DNA of 64,000 bases from assembly GCA_023417065.1 (NCBI GenBank), contig JAEZGH010000048.1:1-64000 (forward strand), read 5' to 3'. The notes under the pieces were generated by a model. It was given only the letters and a program-made list of their open reading frames with translations. It did no database searches and was not told the DNA's origin. The stretch is from Bacteroidota bacterium (GTDB taxonomy: Bacteria; Bacteroidota; Bacteroidia; Cytophagales; Cyclobacteriaceae). This document shows positions 25,642 to 34,594 of the stretch, piece by piece; the first letter of the stretch is position 1; every line of letters starts with the position of its first letter. A program made the position numbers and the translations under genes.

Positions 25642-25853
25642 GGGTAAGTATGAGATAGCTATGCCTCGGGGTAACTTTGTGCTTTCTTCGTCTTTGCCTT
25701 GCGGCACTCGTTACCTGCTCGAGGGCTGCACCCGACTACCAATACGTCGCTAATCTGATTTGAATGACGAAACCGGCAGGGGCCGCTCGAGGAAGCAGAT
25801 GGATGTTTCCGGCCGGCGGTGTTGGAAATTTTGGTTACCTTAAAATAAAAACT

Positions 25854-26118
25854 ATGACCGATATGACCAAAGATATTCTGGTACCCATTCTTTTGGTGAC
25901 CAGTGCTATACTGATCTTTTTTGTTCTACGTTCGGTTTCTTCTGTGGTACGGGAAGGTGGGTAGAATAGTCGAAAATCAGGAACGACGGATTGAACTGCT
26001 AACAGCGATTTATAAAAGGCTGGATCCGTCAAAAGGGTCGAAGGCTGTACACGACGAACGCAATCTCAGAACATCGGCGCCTCCTTTGACGATGAATCAT
26101 TCCCGAACGATGACTTAA
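25854..26118 (+). pseudogene. Small membrane protein gene, apparently frameshifted
   Basis: An ATG at 25854 opens a frame for MTDMTKDILVPILLVTSAIL and a membrane helix up to residue 25, then stops at TAG (25962-25964) after 36 residues. Skipping one base at that stop joins it to a frame that reads RIVENQERRIELLTAIYKRL, a plausible cytoplasmic coiled-coil tail, ending at 26118. A further shift near 26070 would open an acidic stretch (SFDDESFPNDDLKLEFGF). A strong terminator follows at 26145. The simplest reading is one gene with one or two frameshift mutations or base-call errors; a programmed +1 shift is less likely. No family recognised. Confidence 0.45.
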
Positions 26119-26144
26119 AGCTCGAATTCGGCTTCGAAGCACAA

Positions 26145-26170
26145 AAGGCTGCGCTCACTTGCGCAGCCTT
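26145..26170. terminator. Bidirectional terminator
   Basis: A perfect 10-bp stem AAGGCTGCGC (26145-26154)/GCGCAGCCTT (26161-26170) with a 6-base loop, flanked by AAAA on the left and TTT on the right, so it can stop transcription from both sides: the small gene at 25854 and the secreted protein gene ending at 26181. Confidence 0.85.
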
Positions 26171-26180
26171 TTTGTCCGGG

Positions 26181-27263
26181 TTATATCGACTTCGAAGCCA
26201 ACGAAAAAGAGGTCAGGAATTTTTCCACATGGTGGCTTAGGAATTTTTCGGCAGCACTGTACACGCCTTCCTTGTACTTCGCAGGGTCAACGCTAATAAT
26301 CTTGGCGTTGGAATTCTTATCGTTGCGTACGCTGTAGAATGTTCCATAGAGTGTCGCCGTACCTGCATCAGTGCCGCCGCGCGCGAAGCTGGTTATCTTT
26401 TGATCCTCGATGACGCCATTGATCATTAACGGTTTCGACATGGTGCCATTATAGAAAGAGGTTGCGCCAGCGCCCATCTTGCCGTGATAAAAGGAAACAT
26501 CACTTACTACTGTAGTCACCGAATTCTGGCCTTTCATTTTGATTTTTGCATCCGACGTCATCGTGACTGCCTCCGTTCCTATAAGTCGAAGGGATGTCTT
26601 TACTTTCACTTTCGCACCGTTCCCCTTGAAGCCGTCCTGTTCCGAGATGAACAGTACGGTTAAGTCAACAGTTCCTATGATGGCGTCGCCGAGCTCACTC
26701 GATAGTTTTGGATACATGAATGACTGTGATCCGAGGAATCCACCTTTCTTTTCCTTTCCGTCTTTGTCGAGTTTCCTGACGAAGTATTCATATCCTGTTG
26801 GGGTGCACGTCATCACCCCTGGAATCTCCGCCGTGGAGATCTTGCCGCCCTTCATTCGCATGAAGTCTTCATATGATTTGGTTTTTGCTGCCTCGTCTGC
26901 CGTGATAATAGTAAGACCTTTTGCTTTGAGGCGTTTGATGTAATCATCGTACAACTGATCCGTGATTTGTTGAACCGTCATTTCATCAAGGCCTTCAAGT
27001 CCAACCGTAACCTCGGCGAGCGCTTCACCACGCACGCCGCCACCCAGCATGGATCCACCCTGACGGTAGTCCTGCTTTTCATTGTATACTTGAAAGTTTA
27101 CATCAAAGCCCGCAATGTAGATCCGGCTTGCGCCGTCTGAACGTTTCAGTTTGCCCAAACCATGAGCGGTGTCTTTCGGCTTAAATTCTCCCAATGTCTG
27201 GGAATACACCGAGCCTGTGAACACACAAAAAATGAGAATAATGATAATTCTTCTGATAGCCAT
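26181..27263 (-). CDS. Secreted protein of unknown function
   Basis: A 360-residue protein with a signal peptide (about 1-21, ending SVYSQ). The mature part is mixed alpha/beta and Lys/Gly-rich, with no cysteine pair, repeat or enzymatic motif that I recognise. Features visible: an early IYIAGFDVNFQVYNEK strand, a MTVQQITDQLYDDYIKRLKA helix, and a long beta-rich second half (LRLIGTEAVTMTSDAKIKMK). The lack of a T9SS sorting domain suggests it stays in the periplasm. An imperfect -7 element (TACTTTCG on the minus strand) lies about 25 bp upstream of the ATG. Real gene, function unknown. Confidence 0.8.
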   Translation of the reverse strand: MAIRRIIIILIFCVFTGSVYSQTLGEFKPKDTAHGLGKLKRSDGASRIYIAGFDVNFQVYNEKQDYRQGGSMLGGGVRGEALAEVTVGLEGLDEMTVQQITDQLYDDYIKRLKAKGLTIITADEAAKTKSYEDFMRMKGGKISTAEIPGVMTCTPTGYEYFVRKLDKDGKEKKGGFLGSQSFMYPKLSSELGDAIIGTVDLTVLFISEQDGFKGNGAKVKVKTSLRLIGTEAVTMTSDAKIKMKGQNSVTTVVSDVSFYHGKMGAGATSFYNGTMSKPLMINGVIEDQKITSFARGGTDAGTATLYGTFYSVRNDKNSNAKIISVDPAKYKEGVYSAAEKFLSHHVEKFLTSFSLASKSI

Positions 27264-27373
27264 AAAAGTAGGTTAGTAGCAAGTCAGTTTTTCGAAAGTA
27301 AAGTTGCAACAGCGGCCAGGGGCGCCAAATACCGGCTGTGCGGTATTTTGGTATACCCACTGGTACGGATTCC

Positions 27374-27465
27374 TTCAACCCATGACTATTAAGGCCAGAG
27401 CACTGAAACGTTCCATTTATGTTCAATACGAGGAGGGGTCTTCGGGAACGAAGGCACACGCGATT
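27374..27465 (+). repeat. 92-bp intergenic repeat, copy 1
   Basis: This 92-bp segment is nearly identical to 27679-27770; from about position 30 onward (gttccatttatgttcaatac ... acacgcgatt) the copies are the same. The tract 27264-28074 (811 bp) holds no credible gene: open frames in it end in the repeats and have no family resemblance. Confidence 0.8.
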
Positions 27466-27678
27466 TTTGCGTTTCTGCTTCCAGGTGGCAACACCTGGAA
27501 GGCAGTTTGCGTTTTCTGCCTGCGGGGTATTGCCTGGAACAGGGAGCCACCCGGTTACCGGTGAATCGCTGAACAGGGCACACGTCACGCTCACTCCTCA
27601 GATCACTCTGCTGGGCTCGAAGGCACAAACAATCCGTTACCCACCTCCCAAATTCCGTCATCCTGACTTAACCGAACG

Positions 27679-27770
27679 TTCAATTCATGGCTAGCAAGGC
27701 CAGAGTACCGGAACGTTCCATTTATGTTCAATACGAGGAGGGGTCTTCGGGAACGAAGGCACACGCGATT
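27679..27770 (+). repeat. 92-bp intergenic repeat, copy 2
   Basis: Second copy of the unit at 27374-27465, same length and orientation, differing mainly in the first 30 bases. It is preceded by ttccgtcatcctgactt (27653-27669), which recurs at 27983-27999. Confidence 0.8.
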
Positions 27771-27982
27771 GGCTTCAACTACACGCAGCGCGATGTGAGA
27801 CACTCCGCGACGACTCGGTCTCTGCCTGTTCCTACGCTCCCCGAAAGATCAACGATTCGTTGCTCCGTTTACGCGATTCTTCGCTCCCTCTTGCCCTCGC
27901 ACTCCCACCGCTCAGAATGACGGATTAAAAGGGGGACGAAGTAAAAAGGAGTACAGGAGCATTACGTCAACGCTTCCCCCAG

Positions 27983-28030
27983 TTCCGTCATCCTGACTTC
28001 ATCAGGCGTTCAATCCATGACTATTAAGGC
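27983..28030 (+). repeat. Partial third copy of the intergenic repeat
   Basis: It holds the leader ttccgtcatcctgactt (27983-27999) and the first 22 bases of the 92-bp unit (28009-28030, ttcaatccatgactattaag), then diverges. Just before it, ccgctcagaatgacgg (27910-27925) is the inverted form of a TCATTCTGAGCGG-type motif. Confidence 0.6.
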
Positions 28031-28074
28031 TACTCGGCAGTTTGAGTAAGAGAGGGGAGTGATTCTACCGTCAT

Positions 28075-30126
28075 TTAATCATGACTCGCTGATTCGTTCG
28101 TAAGCATGCTTCTTTCCTCGGTCGGATGAAGCTTTGCGTAATCGGTGGCGGGGATGTGATGCCGCGGAATGCGCAAGGTAAACGTAGTGCCCTGGCGCCC
28201 GGGGCTCGTGTCAAGGTCTATCGTGCCTTTTATAAGATTAATTCTCGAGCGCATATTCTTCCAACCGTTACCCGTGCCGCGGTGAAGGTTCGCTGCGTCG
28301 AAGCCGCTGCCGTCGTCTTCAATCAAAACAATAAGTTCATCCTCGTGACCCGTAAGCTGGATGTCAACTCGCGTCGCATTCGAATGCTTGAGAATATTGG
28401 TCGTCCATTCCTGCACGATCCGGTACAGCGAGATTTCAGCAAGCTCATCAAGGCGCTCGGGAAATTCAAATACATTCAGTGAAAACTCCTGGCGTCCCAT
28501 GGAATTCAGACGCCTGGCCATCTCGCTCAACGCAGCCTGCAACCCGTATTGAATCAGCGTGTGTGGCATGAGGTTGAAGGCAACACTCCGGAACTCACTG
28601 TTGATTTCCTGCATCAGCTGATCTGTTCGTCCCAGGATTTCAAGCTTTGTTTCATCATCCTTCGTACGTTGAATTTCAGCGAGACATAAACGCAGCGCGG
28701 AAATGGATTGTCCGATGCCGTCGTGCAGGTCGCGCGCAAAACGCTTGCGCTCCTGCTCCTGCGACTCGATCGTCGCTCTGATATATGCTTCACGGAGAGC
28801 GATCTCGTTTTGTTGTCGCTCTATCTCCGCTTTCCGGCGACGACGATTGCGCAGCAGGATCACAATAACGAGCAGTAGAGCTACCGTTATCGCCAGCGCC
28901 ATCATGATCGTTGCGTCACGCTGAATGCGCGCTTCCTTCCCGGCAAGTTCGGCATTTTGAACAGCAATCTGCTGCTCCTTCTTCTCCGTTTCGTATTCAA
29001 TTCGCAAGGCAGCGACTTCCTTGCGTGTGGACTCATTGAGCATCGAGTCCTCAAGGGCAGCAAACCGGATGTGCGCGTCAAGACTTTTCTTCCATTCGCC
29101 CTGATCACTGTAAAGTTCATGAAGGGTTTTGTACACACGGCTTTGTTCCGAGAACAGGTTCTTGTCGGCGGCAAGCGCAAGGGCTTCCTGGAGATATTTT
29201 TCGCCGGCGCTGTAGTTCTTTCGTTTCGACTGAATGCGGCCCATCATGTTCAAACTCGAAATAATCCCCGAGATGTCACTGCTTTCGCGGCGCAGTTTCA
29301 GGGCTTGTTCTGTAAACCACGCCGCACTGTCGTAGTTGCCGGCGATGGTATACAGCTCCGAAAGGTTGTTCATGACTATGCTCTTATTGGTGGGCTGTGC
29401 GTCCTTTTGCAGGAGGTCCAGGGCGCGAAGAAAGGTATGCTTTGCGCGTGGGTAGTCTTTGTTCAGGAAATAAATGTTGCCGATGTTGATCAGCGTCATC
29501 CCCATCTCCACTTGTTCATTATCCTGCTCATGGATGACGAAGGCCCTTTCGTAGTAGATCAAAGCCTGGTCAAGTTCATTCATGTTCTGATACACTGCCG
29601 CGGTGTTGTTCAGCGCCCGCGCTATGCCCGTTCTGATACCAAGCTCTTCGTACAGGCGGAGTGCGTTCAGCTGATGAGCGAGGGCGTCAGCATACACGCC
29701 TTTCCTGTAGCTCACGGCACCGAGCTTCATATACAGGCTCGCGACTTGTGCGCGATCGTTGAGTTCCGACCGCAGCTCAAGCGCACGTTCCCAGAACATC
29801 GCAGCGGTGTCAAGGGTGCTGCGATCGTAATAAACAAATGCGGCGTCGCTGTAAACCTGTGCGAGCCCGGCTTTGAAATTGATTTTTGTTCCCAGCTGAA
29901 TTCCCCTCCGTGCAAACTTCAGGGCCGAGTCCTGATTGATGAACCGGTAGCCATAACACAGTTCGGTGAGCGCAAGGACTCTCATGGTGTCTGCGGCGTG
30001 GGTACGTGAGACGCGCGACAGGCTGTCGAGTTGAGCGGATGTGAGTTGCGCGTGCACCTTTGTCGCCGAAAGCAATAACGCGAGCAGGACGAGTGTTCTG
30101 GAGAGTAGTTTACCTGTTACAATCAT
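28075..30126 (-). CDS. TPR-containing histidine kinase, NarL-system type (HisKA_3)
   Basis: A 683-residue sensor kinase: signal peptide or anchor (about 1-26), a periplasmic array of about seven TPR repeats (45-360), a coiled coil, one membrane helix (405-425), a second coiled coil, then HisKA_3 with phospho-histidine H468 (RFARDLHDGIGQ) and a HATPase domain (near 570-665; IEDDGSGFD and GNGWKNM). TPR kinases of this build are common in Bacteroidota; the TPR part presumably binds a protein partner. The partner regulator gene lies directly upstream on the same strand with a 3-bp gap, so the two are co-transcribed. Signal unknown. Confidence 0.93.
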   Translation of the reverse strand: MIVTGKLLSRTLVLLALLLSATKVHAQLTSAQLDSLSRVSRTHAADTMRVLALTELCYGYRFINQDSALKFARRGIQLGTKINFKAGLAQVYSDAAFVYYDRSTLDTAAMFWERALELRSELNDRAQVASLYMKLGAVSYRKGVYADALAHQLNALRLYEELGIRTGIARALNNTAAVYQNMNELDQALIYYERAFVIHEQDNEQVEMGMTLINIGNIYFLNKDYPRAKHTFLRALDLLQKDAQPTNKSIVMNNLSELYTIAGNYDSAAWFTEQALKLRRESSDISGIISSLNMMGRIQSKRKNYSAGEKYLQEALALAADKNLFSEQSRVYKTLHELYSDQGEWKKSLDAHIRFAALEDSMLNESTRKEVAALRIEYETEKKEQQIAVQNAELAGKEARIQRDATIMMALAITVALLLVIVILLRNRRRRKAEIERQQNEIALREAYIRATIESQEQERKRFARDLHDGIGQSISALRLCLAEIQRTKDDETKLEILGRTDQLMQEINSEFRSVAFNLMPHTLIQYGLQAALSEMARRLNSMGRQEFSLNVFEFPERLDELAEISLYRIVQEWTTNILKHSNATRVDIQLTGHEDELIVLIEDDGSGFDAANLHRGTGNGWKNMRSRINLIKGTIDLDTSPGRQGTTFTLRIPRHHIPATDYAKLHPTEERSMLTNESASHD

Positions 30127-30129
30127 TAA

Positions 30130-30753
30130 TTATATCAGGTTGTTGGCGTATGCGAACTTGATGAGGCCTACCAGCGAACTGGTACGTGTCTTCCGAAAAA
30201 TATTCTTCCGGTGGGTCTCCACGGTACGTTCGCTGATGAAGAGGGCTTCGGCGATGTCTTTGTTTGAATACTCTTTTGCAATCAGACGCAGTATTTCCTG
30301 CTCACGGTCTGTGAGAAGCCTGGATTCTTCGGGATGCTGCAGATCGCGAACCAACATCTTGCTTACGTCGGCACTGATGAAGAGCTTTCCGGTCATCACC
30401 TGATGGATTGCGGCGACAAGCTCCTTGTGTGAGTCGTGCTTAAGTACGTATGCGTTGACGCCGGTGCGGAGGATTTCTTTCACGAGGTGTATTTCGTTGT
30501 GCATGGTAAGCACGATGATGCGCATTTCGGGGCGTATTCTTTTCACGGCCGGAATCAGTGACAGGCCGTCCATCCCGGGAAGGTTGAGGTCCATGATGAG
30601 CAGGTCAGCGTCATTCGACCGGACGTAATTGAGCGTGTCCTCTGCCGTGGTGAAGTAGGCGGATATTTCGAGGTGTTCGACCTGGCCAAGAAGACTTCTG
30701 ACGCCATCGAGAACTAGCTCATGGTCGTCAACAAGGACGGCACGGGTCTTCAT
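30130..30753 (-). CDS. NarL/FixJ-family response regulator
   Basis: A 207-residue regulator: receiver (1-120) with the DDHELV acidic pair, phospho-acceptor aspartate in LLIMDLNLPGMDG and a lysine in YVLKHDS; LuxR-type helix-turn-helix at the C-terminus (LTDREQEILRLIAKEYSNKDI and SERTVETHRKNIF). It pairs with the HisKA_3 kinase encoded next in the operon. The ATG at 30751-30753 (MKTRAVLVDDHE) was preferred because the upstream in-frame ATG adds 16 residues outside the receiver fold. Confidence 0.94.
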   Translation of the reverse strand: MKTRAVLVDDHELVLDGVRSLLGQVEHLEISAYFTTAEDTLNYVRSNDADLLIMDLNLPGMDGLSLIPAVKRIRPEMRIIVLTMHNEIHLVKEILRTGVNAYVLKHDSHKELVAAIHQVMTGKLFISADVSKMLVRDLQHPEESRLLTDREQEILRLIAKEYSNKDIAEALFISERTVETHRKNIFRKTRTSSLVGLIKFAYANNLI

Positions 30754-30877
30754 CTGGTTGAGATTAGGTTTAAACAATCTAAAAATACCCGCGTTTGGCA
30801 TAACCTACAAATAAAGCCGACATCATTTTACGGCGCTATCCGGGCTGATGGGTATTTTGATGTGAAGGAAGTGAGCT

Positions 30878-31999
30878 TCAGACGCGCTTTTTGACGCTGA
30901 CGATATGAATCTGTCTCGACTTTCCGCGGAGCAGGATCGGTCCCAGCGGATCTATGGTAAAGTAGGAGGCTGCGTCGGTTTGCTGAATAAGGTAATTCGA
31001 GACCAGGAAGTGACAGCCATACTCATTGCACACGCTTTGGATCCTTGCCGCCGTATTCAGCGTATCGCCGTGGTAGGCGACGTCGCGTTTGATTTCGCCG
31101 ATCTCGACAGCTGTGACTTTGCCCATGTGCATTCCGGCTTTAAACTCCGGAAGCAAGTTGTATTTGTTCAGATAGTGTTCACGTCTTTTGTCGATCTGAT
31201 TCGCTACAGCAAAGTAGAAGCGGATACATGCGAGGTCGCGCAAGCCTTCAACTACCGGCCACATCACAACAATCTCATCGCCGACGTATTGGTAAACCTG
31301 AGCGCGGTGAGAATGCAGTACTTCGTTGATGTCGAAGAAGCAGTCGCGGATGAACGAACTATACTTCAGATGTCCCAGTTTCTCGGCTGCTGCCGTGGAT
31401 GATTTCAGATCCATGAACATGAAAATCTTTTCTTCCTCGCGCGGATGCTGATAGCGCCCCAGAAGCAAGGGAACGAGTACACCCGGGCCGTACTTTCGCT
31501 GCACCTGATTGATGAAGCTGATCAGCAGTGTCATGAAGAGATAGTAGATCAGCATCATATAGAACAGGTACCTCCACGCGGCGATGTTAAGTGTCGATGC
31601 GGTGATGGCCAGTTGCGGAGATACAAGTACATCGAACAAGACAAACCGGAACAGCACGAAGAGCACGATAAACAAGACTGACGACGCCAGCGCCTTGAGT
31701 AACAACGATGCGCCGAGTCCCCATTTGCGCGAAATCTTTCTATCGAAGTAATAGCTCACTGTGCCGAAGCCGAGGCCGTAGATTAATCCCAGGAGCACGC
31801 CGGCGAATAATGTCGTGGCAAAATCTCCAGGTACCTGAATATGGTGGATTTCACCAATGATAAGATTATACAGCCGAAGAACAATGACCAGCAGGCCGTT
31901 AGCCACGACCCAGAAGTTTACCTGTGTGCCCACGTACGTAATGACAGGGAATCGTGCCGTATATCGGTTTGCCAGCGTGGTATAATCTGCTCTCGCCAT
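30878..31999 (-). CDS. Membrane-bound class III adenylate/guanylate cyclase
   Basis: A 373-residue protein with four N-terminal membrane helices (about 24-48, 62-84, 96-126, 140-163) and a C-terminal class III cyclase catalytic domain (190-370). Both metal-binding aspartates are present (D197 in FMDLKSST, D241 in YVGDEIVV), as are the transition-state residues in HGDTLNTAARIQ, so it looks active. The helices carry no recognised sensory domain. The product is probably cAMP, but the substrate-selecting residues do not exclude GTP. The only CRP-like protein in the window lacks the cAMP contacts, so the target must be elsewhere. Confidence 0.88.
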   Translation of the reverse strand: MARADYTTLANRYTARFPVITYVGTQVNFWVVANGLLVIVLRLYNLIIGEIHHIQVPGDFATTLFAGVLLGLIYGLGFGTVSYYFDRKISRKWGLGASLLLKALASSVLFIVLFVLFRFVLFDVLVSPQLAITASTLNIAAWRYLFYMMLIYYLFMTLLISFINQVQRKYGPGVLVPLLLGRYQHPREEEKIFMFMDLKSSTAAAEKLGHLKYSSFIRDCFFDINEVLHSHRAQVYQYVGDEIVVMWPVVEGLRDLACIRFYFAVANQIDKRREHYLNKYNLLPEFKAGMHMGKVTAVEIGEIKRDVAYHGDTLNTAARIQSVCNEYGCHFLVSNYLIQQTDAASYFTIDPLGPILLRGKSRQIHIVSVKKRV

Positions 32000-32010
32000 G
32001 TCAGTTCCCG

Positions 32011-32814
32011 TTAGCTGATAAGACTTGTGGGTGCATAGCCAAAGTGCTTCTTAAAAGCAAAGGAAAAGTGTGACAGGTTTTCAAAGCCAACTTCATAACA
32101 GATTTCAACGGGCTTTCGTCGTTTTACCGATAATTGAAAGTGGGCCAGTTCCAGCCGTTTTTGTGTGAGCCATTTTTGCGGTGTCGTGTTGAATGCTTTC
32201 TTAAAGTCGCGTTTGAACGTCGTCAGACTTCGGCCCGTAAGGTAGCTGAACTTTTCCAGTGGCAGGTTGAACATGTAGTTTTTCTCCATGAAGCTCACCA
32301 GTTCGGCTTTATGCGGGTCTTCAAAGTTCCCCAGCACGCTGTCGATGGAAGGGTCAATTGTTCTGAGAATACTGATTGCCTCCGTGATCTTCAGGGTACC
32401 CAGCTCTTCGGGAAAGGTTCCCTCCATTTCAAAATACGGAATAAGCGATGCGAGACAACTTTCCAGCAGGGGATGATTGTTGTAGCTGCGGATTGCCGGA
32501 ATGGGTGTTGTGTTAACTGGGCCGCGGTCCTGATAGTAGTCCCTTAAAACCTTTGTCGTCAATAGCATGACGACTGTTTTATGGGGTAGTCCACTCCTCG
32601 GCAAATTGATGATCGTGGCAGGTTTATTCCGGGGAATCAGAAAGATATCCCCGGTCTTGAACGTGTACGTCGTTTCTGCCTGAACAATTTTTGTTTCCCC
32701 CGAGATAAACCATATCAGCATATGCTGGTCGAACACAATCTCCGACGTGAAGAACTTGTCGTCGTAGCTCGACAGTTTTATTTCCGGTATCAAGTATTTG
32801 GACGAATGCTCCAT
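32011..32814 (-). CDS. AraC-family transcriptional regulator
   Basis: A 267-residue regulator: an N-terminal cupin-like sensing domain (TYTFKTGDIFLIPRNKPATI, about 40-75) and two AraC helix-turn-helix motifs at the C-terminus (LPLEKFSYLTGRSLTTFKRD and VEICYEVGFENLSHFSFAFK, ending HFGYAPTS). It lies 81 bp downstream of the oxidoreductase gene on the same strand and may be co-transcribed with or control it; no ligand can be predicted. Confidence 0.92.
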   Translation of the reverse strand: MEHSSKYLIPEIKLSSYDDKFFTSEIVFDQHMLIWFISGETKIVQAETTYTFKTGDIFLIPRNKPATIINLPRSGLPHKTVVMLLTTKVLRDYYQDRGPVNTTPIPAIRSYNNHPLLESCLASLIPYFEMEGTFPEELGTLKITEAISILRTIDPSIDSVLGNFEDPHKAELVSFMEKNYMFNLPLEKFSYLTGRSLTTFKRDFKKAFNTTPQKWLTQKRLELAHFQLSVKRRKPVEICYEVGFENLSHFSFAFKKHFGYAPTSLIS

Positions 32815-32895
32815 TCGGGGGTGAATTTAGAATATATCGGCAGTCTTTTCATCATGACGGAATATTGATACGCGCCAGGCAATCATGGCGATATT

Positions 32896-33903
32896 CTATT
32901 TTGTGTTGAATTCGATTCCGGTCATATCTTCGGTGAGCGTCCATAATAGGCGTGCGCTGTCGCCATTCAGCGAATATGCGCGGACACCGGGGGAACCGAC
33001 GGCCCCCGTGCTGACTTCAGCGATGTCGCAGTCTTCACAATAGACGCCGCCAATGCCCTGGAGCAAAGGAGACGTTGCGCACCACACTGTTGTTGCCGCA
33101 CCCTGAGGAATGGTTTTCAGGCTTTCTAGAACTTCGGGGCGAATCTTGCCATCGTTGTCATAAAAGCCCATCTTCTGAAAGAGTTCCGGCGACGCCTCCC
33201 GTGCAAGTTGGGTTCCATGGATCGAACCGGGATGAAGAGAATATGCCCGAATATTCGACTCCCTGCCGCGATGATCCAGTTCAACCGTAAAGAGGTTAAT
33301 CGCGGTCTTCGACTGACCATACGCCTGCAGCGTGTCGTATTCGCGGTTGTTGTAGTTGGGGTCGTCAAAATTTATTGAATCGAATTGATGGCCTTGTGAC
33401 GACACGTTCACAATTCGCGCACCATTGGCTTTCTTAAGTGCGGGCCAGAGACGCGCCGTAAGATGAAATTGTCCTACATAGTTTGTGGCAAACTGCGATT
33501 CAATACCACGGTCGTCACGGCGCAGCGGGACCCACATGATGCCGGCGTTGTTGATCAACAGATGAAGGGCTCGTCCCGTGGCTAGAAACCCGGCCGCGAA
33601 CCTGTCAATCGAATCGGGATCAGTCAGGTCCATCGCGGCAATTTCTACATTTGAAATGTCTGCCAGGTTTTTCCGGGCTTTCGCAACATCGCGTGCGGGT
33701 ATGACTACCGTTGCGCCGGCTGCCGCAAGCGCCTTAGTGGTCTCCAGTCCTATTCCTGTGTTTCCTCCCGTAACGATGGCGACCTTCCCTGAGAGGTCAG
33801 TCCCTGAAATGACGTCACCTGCCGTAGAGCGTGCATTAAATCCGGAATGAAGCGGTGTTTGCATAAGCCCGCCGTAGTTAGTGCTTTGTGTTACTGTGTT
33901 CAT
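32896..33903 (-). CDS. Short-chain dehydrogenase/reductase
   Basis: The 335-residue enzyme has a Rossmann fold with the NAD(P)-binding motif TGGNTGIG (T45-G52), NNAG at 118-121, catalytic serine in NVSSQ (about 168) and the Y195-x3-K199 pair (YGQSK). The extended length and the insertion around SINFDDPNYNN resemble the retinol dehydrogenase/protochlorophyllide-reductase-like branch of SDRs. Substrate unknown. A TACCTTTG promoter element lies 20 bp upstream of the ATG. It is the first gene before an AraC regulator. Confidence 0.9.
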   Translation of the reverse strand: MNTVTQSTNYGGLMQTPLHSGFNARSTAGDVISGTDLSGKVAIVTGGNTGIGLETTKALAAAGATVVIPARDVAKARKNLADISNVEIAAMDLTDPDSIDRFAAGFLATGRALHLLINNAGIMWVPLRRDDRGIESQFATNYVGQFHLTARLWPALKKANGARIVNVSSQGHQFDSINFDDPNYNNREYDTLQAYGQSKTAINLFTVELDHRGRESNIRAYSLHPGSIHGTQLAREASPELFQKMGFYDNDGKIRPEVLESLKTIPQGAATTVWCATSPLLQGIGGVYCEDCDIAEVSTGAVGSPGVRAYSLNGDSARLLWTLTEDMTGIEFNTK

Positions 33904-33923
33904 GATGTTTGGATTTGTTGGAA

Positions 33924-33931
33924 CAAAGGTA
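33924..33931 (-). promoter_or_regulatory. -7 element of the SDR gene (TACCTTTG on minus strand)
   Basis: CAAAGGTA on the plus strand reads TACCTTTG on the minus strand, a full match to TAnnTTTG, 20 bp before the start codon. Confidence 0.5.
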
Positions 33932-34098
33932 GCGAGGTCGCAAACCTGCCACTTTGTTTAAAAGACCAACTTTGCTTTGTTCAGAAGTCCAACCAAATGG
34001 TCCTGGAGCGTGTCTGAACCAAAAAACGGTTACCCGTCGCGAAGACCAGCATGAATGTCTAACTTCACGACGTCAGCGACAGAAACCTAAAAATTTAA

Positions 34099-34338
34099 AT
34101 GTTAAGCATGATGGCGAATAAGATTATCAGATTCCTTGGAATACTATTCCTTTTGTCCGGAATGACCTTTTGCAAGAGTACAAGTGATGTCGGGTGTATC
34201 GATGAGTCAAAAATCAGTGAAGGGCCTTGCACCATGGATTATAATCCGGTGTGTGGCTGCGATGGAAAGACCTACAGCAATGCATGTGCCGCGGGTAGGG
34301 CAGGGCTCACTTCCTGGGAAAGCGGGGAATGTAAGTGA
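34099..34338 (+). CDS. Small exported protein with a Kazal-type inhibitor domain
   Basis: A 79-residue protein with a hydrophobic export signal (about 8-24) ending in MTFC-K, possibly a lipoprotein cysteine (C25) though the lipobox is imperfect. The mature part is one Kazal domain with all six cysteines and the core PVCGCDGKTYSNACAAGRAG. Kazal domains inhibit serine proteases; in Bacteroidota such peptides may protect cell-surface proteins. Three possible ATGs lie in the first five codons. It stands alone between divergent and convergent neighbours. Confidence 0.85.
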   Translation: MLSMMANKIIRFLGILFLLSGMTFCKSTSDVGCIDESKISEGPCTMDYNPVCGCDGKTYSNACAAGRAGLTSWESGECK

Positions 34339-34545
34339 TTTCTGAATGGGGCAGCACTCCGGAGAAGGGAGTTCAAGGCTCAAATTTCAGGCAGGAAAGT
34401 AACGTTTGGTGCTTCGGGGAGAGACGTTCAAGGTGCATTATCAAAAGTCAAAGACGCCACCAATTCTGTGCATCCTTCTCCGTGATCTGGGAAAGACTAG
34501 TTCAACTTCGGATTCACCGTAATCGCGACGAGATGACGGAAAAAA

Positions 34546-34564
34546 GTTGCCCTTTCGGGGCAAC
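34546..34564 (-). terminator. Rho-independent terminator of the FG-GAP protein gene
   Basis: Stem GTTGCCC (34546-34552)/GGGCAAC (34558-34564) with a 5-base loop; on the minus strand it is followed by TTTTTT (complement of 34540-34545). It lies 31 bases past the stop at 34595. Nothing else was seen in 34339-34594. Confidence 0.85.
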
Positions 34565-34594
34565 CTTTCATCAGCCAACTTCCCGGGGTCAGAA

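Noticed and set aside
28957..30009. 350-codon frame on the plus strand
   Set aside because: It is fully antisense to the TPR kinase, which has clear domains; the frame reflects codon bias of the real gene.
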